9,376 nt of DNA, taken from the NCBI GenBank assembly GCA_046484775.1, contig JAWOIG010000207.1:1-9376 (forward strand), given 5' to 3'. How positions within the stretch are numbered: position 1 is the stretch's first letter; each line of letters begins with the position of its first letter. The stretch is from JAFGQE01 sp046484775 (lineage in GTDB: Bacteria; Bacillota; Clostridia; DUPQ01). Below the pieces are notes generated by a model. That model made no database searches. It was not told the DNA's origin and saw nothing but the letters and a program-made list of their open reading frames with translations. Both the position numbers and the translations under genes were made by a program. Shown piece after piece: positions 1 through 5,370 of this stretch.

Positions 1-1
1 C

Positions 2-1786
2 TGCGCGTTTGGATTTGACGGCTGGGTTGAGGTCTGGGACATGGACTTTGATCTGCTTTCAGCGTCAGACAGGCTTGTTCTTTCGAAAACTTATGAAAGC
101 CATGGCACTCGCGTCAGTACGATGAGCCCGGAGAACTACCGCAAGGCCGTCGATATGCTGTTTGCCAGTTCCAATCTGAAAAGCTGGGCCATCCGCGATG
201 TCACGCCGCAGGAAATTGGTTATGAGGATCAGGAACTTGGTCATGACTACAAGTCCGAATACGACTTCTATTACCCTGCAGATCATTTTCATCGCACGGA
301 GTACCGCATCTTCTATGATCATATAACGGATTACCAGCTCGTGTCACTTAAGAATACGGAGGAAATGCTCTTTCCTTCCGTTGAAAGCTATTACAGCTAT
401 CTGCTGCTGCCGTTGAGCCACCGGACCGGTCTGGAGCATACTTATAGCTTCCAGTTTTTGCAAGCAGGCTTGGCCAGTCAGATTATGAGAATCGGTGCGG
501 ATGGATACCGTGATCTTGCTTTCCAGTACTCGTTTTATAAAAACGATGACTTTGATGACGATGAAAACCTGCCTTTCTGCCAGGGTATGGTTTTGGTTGA
601 TAACGATGGCAGTGACCTGTTCAGTTTTTCAATTACGCTGCAGGCTGATTTGGCTGATTACAGCAGCAGTTATCTTAAAATCACACCGATGTGGATTACC
701 CATGCCGGACTTTACCGGGACAGTTTTACACCAGTCATGCTGGACTGGGATTTGACGGGATTGACACGGACCATCACATATCACCGTGATGAACAAGGAA
801 ATTCAGAAATCTGCGTCCAACACCTCGCATCTGCTGCTGATTTTGCCCTGATGCCGCCTGGTAATACAGAAATAAGTCAGGTCGAAACAGCTGCCAATGC
901 CAGAAAACACAGTGAAGACAGCAGTTATCTTATCTACGATCCGGATTCACCTGCCTCGGAACGCTTCACCTGTGTTGAATCTGCGACAGATCTTTTTTCT
1001 TACGTATCTACGGCCGCCGGGTCAACAAAAAGCGTCATCACGACCGTGGTCAAGATTATCGTTGCCCAGAAAGACAAGGTGAAAGAAATATCCGATTTGC
1101 CCTCCGATCATTGGGCTCGCAGCTTCAAATACAATGGGGTCATTGCCGGACTTGAGGCCGTTACCGGTGTGATTGCAATCTATACAAATGGCAAAGAAGC
1201 CATTTTGGCCTTCCAGAATGGGGAAACGATTGAATGCGTCTATTATGGGTTGAAGACCATCACTTCTGCCGGTGAAACGGTCAGTGCGATGGCGAGTGTC
1301 AGCAAAAATGTCGTGGCTGTGTCTAAAAGAGTTGGAGGTTTCACCAAACTTGCCAGCGATGGTGTCGGCATTGGTCTGGCTGTGGCTGTCGGGGTGATCG
1401 AGACTAGCTACAACGTTTATAAATGGCAGACGACTCAGGATCCGATTCAAAAATCAGCTTATGGTGAAAAAATGTTTGCCAGTTCCTTTGATACCGTTCT
1501 TAATGTTGCAACTGTTCTTTATGGACCGCTGGCAGCTTTTCAAGCCACCTGGAAAATCGGAATCGAAATTTACGGTCTGATTGCCGGCCATGATATTGCC
1601 TACCAGGTTGCCCAAAGTCCATCTTCAGCCGTTGTTTTTATCGCCGCTTATTGGAGCGAGGCTGTACCCTCGCAGATTGCCGAAGCCGCCTATGACGACG
1701 CCGTCGAAGAACTGATGGAGAAATTCGAGAGAATGAATCACTGGCAACAGCTTTACATCCCCGTGTTTATCGATCCCAAACACTGA
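2..1786 (+). CDS. 5'-truncated large hypothetical protein with hydrophobic helical C-terminal half
   Basis: I do not recognise this protein. The reading frame is open to the left window edge: before the ATG at 41 it reads CAFGFDGWVEVWD without a stop, so the gene probably starts outside the window. A GAGGT at 29-33 also leaves the ATG at 41 possible as a start. Counting from that ATG, residues 1 to about 320 are acidic and aromatic-rich with a beta-like pattern (many Tyr, Phe, Asp). Residues from about 325 on alternate amphipathic and hydrophobic helices: about 328-345, 362-384 (GVIAGLEAVTGVIAIYTNG), 439-462 (GVGIGLAVAVGVIE) and 483-516. The C-terminus (EELMEKFERMNHWQQ) is charged. The helices are Ala/Gly-rich, so they could be membrane-inserting or a packed helical bundle. 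The SLH gene begins 19 bp downstream and is probably co-transcribed, which suggests a cell-surface role. That is inference; no catalytic motif is seen. Confidence 0.75.
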   Translation, partial: CAFGFDGWVEVWDMDFDLLSASDRLVLSKTYESHGTRVSTMSPENYRKAVDMLFASSNLKSWAIRDVTPQEIGYEDQELGHDYKSEYDFYYPADHFHRTEYRIFYDHITDYQLVSLKNTEEMLFPSVESYYSYLLLPLSHRTGLEHTYSFQFLQAGLASQIMRIGADGYRDLAFQYSFYKNDDFDDDENLPFCQGMVLVDNDGSDLFSFSITLQADLADYSSSYLKITPMWITHAGLYRDSFTPVMLDWDLTGLTRTITYHRDEQGNSEICVQHLASAADFALMPPGNTEISQVETAANARKHSEDSSYLIYDPDSPASERFTCVESATDLFSYVSTAAGSTKSVITTVVKIIVAQKDKVKEISDLPSDHWARSFKYNGVIAGLEAVTGVIAIYTNGKEAILAFQNGETIECVYYGLKTITSAGETVSAMASVSKNVVAVSKRVGGFTKLASDGVGIGLAVAVGVIETSYNVYKWQTTQDPIQKSAYGEKMFASSFDTVLNVATVLYGPLAAFQATWKIGIEIYGLIAGHDIAYQVAQSPSSAVVFIAAYWSEAVPSQIAEAAYDDAVEELMEKFERMNHWQQLYIPVFIDPKH

Positions 1787-1805
1787 ATTCACGAGGTGAT
1801 TGAGG

Positions 1806-2459
1806 ATGAAAAAGAAAAATAAAATAGTTTTGCTGATGGCACTTGTAACGGTCGCTCTCCTGATTCTGGGCGGCGGTATCATAAAACTGATACTGCTCAA
1901 CAAGCCTGAGGACAAAGTGGTCGTTGATACGATTACGTCATTTGCCGACATGGATCAAAACTCAGCTGATCTCAAAGTTGCGCGATCAGCAGTCGGATAT
2001 GGGTTATTCACAGCAGACGACCAAGAGAGGTTTCTCCCTGACGAGACAATCAACCGCGCTGAATTCGCCAGATTGCTGACGCGCGTCATGGCTTTGGAAT
2101 ACAGCTTGACCCTGCAGCCATCTTATGGTGACGTTGATATTGACCACCCCGATTATGAGTCGATTGAAGCTGCCGGTCCTTTGATAAACTGTAGCGTGAG
2201 CAGCTCCGGAATGAAACTCTTCATGCCCGACGGGGAAATCAGCCACAAGGAAGCCTTGCTGGCTTTGGGGCAGCTGGTCAGCCCAGGCAGCGATTCTTTT
2301 GATTGGCTCGAAAAGATTGGTATTTCATCTGACGATGCCCTGCTGAGTCAGCCAGATACTAGTATGACAAGAGTCGCCGCCGCCCGGCTGTTTAGCAACG
2401 TTATTAACAGCCGGTTGGAGACAATAGCCGATGATTTCCAGATTATCTCCATCAAATAG
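1806..2459 (+). CDS. Membrane-anchored protein with three S-layer homology (SLH) domains
   Basis: This 217-residue protein probably binds secondary cell-wall polymer through SLH domains and so links the membrane to the wall or S-layer. It starts with MKKKNK and a hydrophobic segment (about residues 7-30) with no clear cleavage site, so it is likely a signal anchor. SLH1 spans about 45-97 (SFADMD ... GYGLF ... FLPDETINRAEFARLL). SLH2 spans about 107-158 and has a degenerate motif (ISHKEALLAL in place of the usual ITRAE). SLH3 spans about 166-200 and is short (MTRVAAARLF). I chose the ATG at 1806 because GAGGTG (1793-1798) lies 7 nt upstream; a TTG at 1800 would be only 1 nt from it. SLH domains usually sit at the end of a large exoprotein, whereas here they make up nearly the whole protein. 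The 19-bp gap to the upstream gene suggests the two act together, with this one perhaps as an anchor or adaptor. Confidence 0.85.
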   Translation: MKKKNKIVLLMALVTVALLILGGGIIKLILLNKPEDKVVVDTITSFADMDQNSADLKVARSAVGYGLFTADDQERFLPDETINRAEFARLLTRVMALEYSLTLQPSYGDVDIDHPDYESIEAAGPLINCSVSSSGMKLFMPDGEISHKEALLALGQLVSPGSDSFDWLEKIGISSDDALLSQPDTSMTRVAAARLFSNVINSRLETIADDFQIISIK

Positions 2460-2479
2460 GTGGTTTGCAAAAATTCTTT

Positions 2480-2857
2480 CTAGTTAATCTCGTCCTTTTG
2501 GCTACCATCAAAATTGACCCGGTATTGACCTTTGGGCGGATAGCCAGCATTATAATAAATCCAGCCGGCGTACCGGACTGCCGGTCCATGGTTGATCAGG
2601 TTGCCGTTTCTGTTGTTGAAAATGTCATTTTCGCCACTGCTCAGATAACTGGAAGCCGGTTGGCTGCTAACCGCAGATGATGCGGACGGTCTCCCCATAG
2701 GTACCTGGGTTGTATCATCCGGGCTGAGACTGCTGGTTTAAGAAGGAGTTGCGCCACCTCTTGAGAGTGATATGTAGGCTATAATAAAGGCTGATGCCAA
2801 AGATAACAATGAACGCCCATGTTTATAAAAACATTCCAACCATCTCCTGTAAAGCAT
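2480..2857 (-). pseudogene. Broken DUF5050-type beta-propeller gene (in-frame TAA, truncated)
   Basis: Read on the minus strand from an ATG at 2857, the frame codes a basic N-terminus and a hydrophobic segment (SLLSLASAFIIAYISL), then GGATPS. A TAA at 2738-2740 follows. The same frame continues with a Ser/Thr/Pro linker (TSSLSPDDTTQVP) and one propeller repeat: GNLINHGPAVRYAGWIYYN, then YRVNFDGS, ending at TAG 2480-2482. That order matches the intact lipoprotein at 3431-4480: signal, Ser/Thr/Pro linker, GNxxxxxINNG, then GWVYYN and KVDGS. The intact relative has seven repeats and this one has a single repeat, so it carries both a nonsense codon and a 3' truncation. Its start is uncertain: no good ribosome site precedes 2857, although AGGAG lies just inside the frame. 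A functional short version starting after the TAA cannot be excluded, but no initiation site is evident. It ends 20 bp from the convergent SLH gene. Confidence 0.6.
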
Positions 2858-3059
2858 ATTAGGCAAATTGGCTATGTTCTGACATCAGGAACAATTGGTA
2901 TTTTCTTTAATGTATCAAATTTTTGTCAATGGTAAGGATTTAAAAACTAATCACAACAAAACGGGCAGGGTATAATTAACTAGCGGTGCACACCCCAGCT
3001 CGTGGAATCGTTGAGGAATTGGCGGGGGGGAATTCTGTCATTTTATAATGTTATTGCCA
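2858..3059. other. Gene-free stretch; weak promoter-like elements only
   Basis: No coding frame is supported here. A perfect TATAAT lies at 2971-2976 on the plus strand, but the hexamer 17 nt upstream (TAATCA, 2948-2953) is a poor -35. A TTGTCA at 2923-2928 with ACTAAT at 2946-2951 is an alternative pair. Either could start a long leader for the lipoprotein gene at 3431. A GC-rich patch follows (CACCCC at about 2991-2996 and a run of seven G at 3024-3030) that could pair loosely. I recognise no known RNA family in it. Confidence 0.35.
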
Positions 3060-3093
3060 AAGTAAAAGCGACTGCAAGTTAGTCGTTTTACTT
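3060..3093. repeat. Inverted repeat (14/13-nt arms, 7-nt loop)
   Basis: AAGTAAAAGCGACT (3060-3073) pairs with AGTCGTTTTACTT (3081-3093) across the loop GCAAGTT. All bases pair except one bulged G at 3068. No T-run follows, so it does not look like an intrinsic terminator on either strand. It lies at the left edge of a larger structured stretch and may be one of its helices. Confidence 0.6.
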
Positions 3094-3113
3094 GCCCAGA
3101 ACAAAAAGCCAGA

Positions 3114-3238
3114 GCCATAAGTTTGTACGAAAGTTGCGTACCGCAGTTTTTAGGATATTGTCTGAGGAACGCAACGAAAGTACAAACCGTAAATGGCAAA
3201 CCAAGTCGTTGAACTCACTTGATGGAGTCTGTTGCCAT
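3114..3238 (+). ncRNA. Candidate structured RNA element of unknown family
   Basis: A long hairpin is visible. GTTTGTAC (3121-3128) pairs with GTACAAAC (3180-3187). A symmetric internal loop GAAA/GAAA (3129-3132, 3176-3179) follows, then GTTGCGT (3133-3139) with ACGCAAC (3169-3175), an A-A mismatch, and CCGCAG (3141-3146) with CTGAGG (3162-3167; one G-A mismatch). A 15-nt loop closes it. Outside it, GCCAT (3114-3118) can pair with ATGGC (3193-3197). ATGGCAA (3193-3199) can instead pair with TTGCCAT (3232-3238), giving mutually exclusive folds. No ORF explains this. The strand is inferred from the downstream plus-strand gene. It could be part of a leader RNA, a separate small RNA, or a DNA-level palindrome such as a MITE remnant. 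I match it to no known riboswitch class. Confidence 0.4.
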
Positions 3239-3290
3239 AGATAAAAAGCATACAAACAGTGAATGGTAAATCGGGTCTTTCAATGCGTTT
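3181..3290 (+). repeat. Diverged direct repeat, two copies 70 bp apart
   Basis: Copy A (3181-3220) and copy B (3251-3290) match at 28 of 40 positions without gaps. Both begin TACAAAC and share AATGG, AAA and GTC blocks. Eight of the 12 differences are transitions. Each copy is preceded by GCCATA (3114-3119 and 3234-3239), so B looks like a shortened, decayed version of the hairpin module around A. TACAAAC in copy B (3251-3257) can still pair with GTTTGTA at 3121-3127. Confidence 0.5.
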
Positions 3291-3305
3291 TTTGGGAAAT
3301 CCGAT
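3270..3305 (+). other. Possible hairpin enclosing a T6 run
   Basis: ATCGGGT (3270-3276) can pair with ATCCGAT (3299-3305), with one G-T pair, around a 22-nt loop that contains six T at 3288-3293. No stable GC stem sits directly before the T-run, so I do not call it a terminator. It is listed because it lies between the two repeat copies and the leader peptide. Confidence 0.25.
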
Positions 3306-3319
3306 CATGCTTTATTACT

Positions 3320-3409
3320 GGAATATACCGGAATTCAGACCCCTTGTATTCCGTATGCAGGAGGAATAGAATGTTCTTATTCCATCATATATTTTTGAAT
3401 AATATATGA
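3320..3409 (+). promoter_or_regulatory. Leader with alternative hairpins (attenuator-like)
   Basis: GGAATA and TATTCC blocks each occur twice, so rival pairings exist. GGAATA 3320-3325 or GGAAT 3330-3334 can pair with TATTCC 3347-3352; in the latter case the arms extend to ATACCGGAAT/ATTCCGTAT with one bulge. TATTCC 3347-3352 can instead pair with GGAATA 3363-3368. GGAATAGA 3363-3370 can also pair with TCTTATTCC 3375-3383, which puts the leader-peptide ATG in the loop. A separate perfect 9-bp stem joins TCATATATT 3385-3393 to AATATATGA 3401-3409. These overlap the leader ORF and stop just before the ribosome site of the lipoprotein gene. This resembles a translation-coupled or ligand-sensing leader. 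The pairing is seen; the function is inferred. Confidence 0.4.
3371..3409 (+). CDS. Putative 12-residue leader peptide (uORF)
   Basis: AGGAGG (3359-3364) stands 6 nt before an ATG at 3371. The frame reads MFLFHHIFLNNI and ends with TGA at 3407-3409. It is rich in Phe (3), His (2), Asn (2), Leu and Ile but has no long run of one residue. Its stop lies 7 nt before the AAGGAGGG ribosome site (3417-3424) of the lipoprotein gene and is in frame with that gene. The ATG sits in the apical loop of one hairpin, and the second half of the ORF forms another. It may be a regulatory leader peptide whose translation alters the fold of the leader. Chance occurrence of a good Shine-Dalgarno site plus ATG is the alternative. 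Confidence 0.4.
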   Translation: MFLFHHIFLNNI

Positions 3410-3430
3410 AAAATTCAAGGAGGGATTTGT

Positions 3431-4480
3431 ATGCTAAAACTGTGCCATATTTATAAAGGCGTTGTCTGTGTAATATTGATTTCTCTGATGTTTTCAGCAT
3501 GCTCAAACACAGCTTCGCCGGCTACGCAGGCACCGGGAACACCGAAGGCTTCCACAACCGGAACTCTTCAACCCACCACAACCCCCACAGCCACACCTTC
3601 TGCCACAGCCTCGGCCACCACACCGGACCTGAAGGGAATCGGCAACACTTTCAGCAATATGATCAACAACGGAATAATCGCATACAAGGATGGCTGGGTC
3701 TATTACAACAGCGCCCCATTCAGCAAGATCAATGAAAGTGCTTTGTATAAGGCAAAGGTTGATGGCTCGGCCAGGATGAAGCTGACGGATGATTCCCCCT
3801 GGTTCATCAATGTCGTGGGGGAATGGGTTTTCTATGTCAATGGATCTGATGAACATACGGTCTATCGCATCAAGACCGACGGCACATCCCGGGAGAAGCT
3901 CAATGAAAAAGCTGTCTGGTCGATGATAGTGGTTGACAATTGGGTCTATTACACGCAGCAGTACTCCCCCGGGAAATTCAAGAAGATGAAGGTGGACGGC
4001 TCGGAGACCACAGTCATCGGCGATGATGATCCTGAGTTACTGGCCTATGCCAATGAATGGATATACTATTTCAACAACGAGGATGACTGCCTCTACAAAA
4101 TGAAGACGGATGGATCCGGCAGGATGAAACTGACCGAGGGTGAGGCAACATATTTCACTGTCGAAGGCGACTGGTTGTATTATGCCCTTTACGGTGTGAA
4201 TACTTTGAACCGGGTCAAAACAGATGGCAGCGGCAAGGTGAAACTGGCTGATCCCTTCAAGGGCGGCTTCCTCTTTGTGCAGGGCGACCTGCTGTACTAT
4301 ATCTCAGGCGGGGCCTTTTACTCCATGAAACTGGACGGAACTGGCAGTGTTCAGATATTCAAGGACAGGATGCGTACACTGAACTACGCGGACGGTTGGT
4401 TCTATTACTCCAATGGAGAGGACGAAAAGCTCTACAGGATAAAGGCGGACGGCAGCGGGAAAGAGTTGTTCGGCCAATAA
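3431..4480 (+). CDS. Lipoprotein with seven DUF5050-type beta-propeller repeats
   Basis: This 349-residue protein is probably exported and lipid-anchored on the outer face of the membrane. It has a short basic N-terminus, a hydrophobic stretch at about 10-22 and FSAC with Cys24 as the likely lipid-modified residue; Phe at -3 is not the usual lipobox residue. A Thr/Pro/Ser/Ala linker follows (about 25-66). Then come seven repeats of about 40 residues, each with a W-hydrophobic-YY strand (DGWVYYN, GEWVFYVN, DNWVYYT, NEWIYYF, GDWLYYA, GDLLYYI, DGWFYYS) and a later K-x-DGS/T turn. Seven copies fit one closed seven-bladed propeller. This matches the DUF5050 style of Clostridia proteins, usually thought to bind protein or carbohydrate ligands; no enzyme site is seen. 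AAGGAGGG at 3417-3424, 6 nt upstream, fixes the ATG. The upstream region is unusually structured, and a broken relative lies at 2480-2857. Confidence 0.88.
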   Translation: MLKLCHIYKGVVCVILISLMFSACSNTASPATQAPGTPKASTTGTLQPTTTPTATPSATASATTPDLKGIGNTFSNMINNGIIAYKDGWVYYNSAPFSKINESALYKAKVDGSARMKLTDDSPWFINVVGEWVFYVNGSDEHTVYRIKTDGTSREKLNEKAVWSMIVVDNWVYYTQQYSPGKFKKMKVDGSETTVIGDDDPELLAYANEWIYYFNNEDDCLYKMKTDGSGRMKLTEGEATYFTVEGDWLYYALYGVNTLNRVKTDGSGKVKLADPFKGGFLFVQGDLLYYISGGAFYSMKLDGTGSVQIFKDRMRTLNYADGWFYYSNGEDEKLYRIKADGSGKELFGQ

Positions 4481-4579
4481 CACATAGCTTAAAGCGGGAG
4501 GAGCAATTAACAATAGAGGCTTCTGCATATCAATAAAAGTTAAGTGCACGAAAATGCATTATATTGGGAGGCGAAATGG

Positions 4580-5095
4580 ATGGGCAGTACAATCTACAGT
4601 CAGAAATTGACATATCCTGTGCAGGTTTCATTTATTTGTGAACATTGCGGCGAGTATAATTCATACACTCAAAATATCATAGGTACCGGCAGCGCGGAAG
4701 TAGCGTTTTCGAGCGGTAAGAAGTATGCGCAGAACAAGGTTTCAAAAGTTGGGTCCGCTGCGCAAAAAGATCTTGAACGAAAGATACAGAAAGCCCGTTC
4801 AGATACTTTGAAGGGAAAGTTTTCCTGGTTGAAACATAAAAAATGCTCCAAATGCAAATATAATCAAACCTGGCAAATATTCTCGATCTGGCAAACATTC
4901 ATTGGGATTTTATTCTTGTATTCTTTACCGGTCCTGCTTATCAGTGTGTGGATTGATTTTAAAAAAATGACAGCCGTGGGATTGATTTTCTTCATTATTT
5001 TTATCGGATTATTATTGCTTCCTGTTGTGAACCTGATTGTATCGCTTGTCAGGATTGATCGAAAGAAGCAAAACAAACCGACTGTAGATATTTGA
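4580..5095 (+). CDS. Zinc-ribbon protein with two C-terminal membrane helices
   Basis: I do not recognise a named family. The 171-residue protein has a CxxC pair at Cys20/Cys23 (FICEHCGEYN) and a second at Cys89/Cys92 (KKCSKCKYN), which could together hold one zinc ion. Between them lies a charged, probably helical insert (AQKDLERKIQKARSDTLKGK). Two membrane helices follow, about residues 95-115 (TFIGILFLYSLPVLLISVWI) and 121-147 (VGLIFFIIFIGLLLLPVVN), ending in a basic tail (RIDRKKQNK). The zinc-binding part is therefore probably cytoplasmic. I chose the ATG at 4580 because GGGAGG (4566-4571) lies 8 nt upstream. A GTG at 4544 would add 12 residues but has no good ribosome site. The gene starts 99 bp after the lipoprotein gene, with no clear terminator between, so read-through is possible. 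Function is unknown. Confidence 0.75.
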   Translation: MGSTIYSQKLTYPVQVSFICEHCGEYNSYTQNIIGTGSAEVAFSSGKKYAQNKVSKVGSAAQKDLERKIQKARSDTLKGKFSWLKHKKCSKCKYNQTWQIFSIWQTFIGILFLYSLPVLLISVWIDFKKMTAVGLIFFIIFIGLLLLPVVNLIVSLVRIDRKKQNKPTVDI

Positions 5096-5370
5096 TTCAT
5101 TTATTGACATGAAAATTCGTGTAATCGCAATGTAATATTGAGTAGCCGCGACAATGGAAGAAAACGATAGAATCCATACAACACCAAAGCACCAACCCTA
5201 ACATATAGAAGAAAAGGCATATTAACCGGAATTCAAGGCATTCACCGGATATGGTAAAATATTATCATACCACTATATTTCCTTGGATAATGCAGTTTTT
5301 ATTGAATAACATACAAAAGAAATAATATGAATCATGTGGGGTGGGATCACTAAAAGACAGGAAATGATAT
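5096..5370. other. Intergenic region upstream of amylase; no clear element
   Basis: This 275-bp AT-rich stretch contains no supported gene. Candidate promoter pieces are weak. TTGACA at 5104-5109 has TGTAAT at 5131-5136 only after a 21-nt gap. TTGAAT at 5302-5307 has TAATAT at 5323-5328 after 15 nt. A small TGGTA/TACCA inverted repeat lies at about 5250-5275. I see no catabolite-control operator I would defend. Confidence 0.3.

Noticed and set aside
2980..3035. Known riboswitch (TPP or c-di-GMP type) in the GC-rich patch
   Set aside because: I could not match the conserved core motifs of these classes.
3121..3290. CRISPR array
   Set aside because: There are only two imperfect copies (28 of 40 identical) with no regular spacers and no cas gene.
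4490..4530. Strong Shine-Dalgarno (GGGAGGAG) after the lipoprotein gene
   Set aside because: No ATG, GTG or TTG follows at a usable distance, and the frame closes quickly. It may be a relic.
4304..4549. Minus-strand ORF opposite the end of the lipoprotein gene
   Set aside because: It is a shadow of a clearly coding propeller sequence, with no ribosome site or family resemblance.
5104..5136. TTGACA ... TGTAAT promoter upstream of the amylase
   Set aside because: The 21-nt spacing is too long for a standard sigma-70/SigA promoter.
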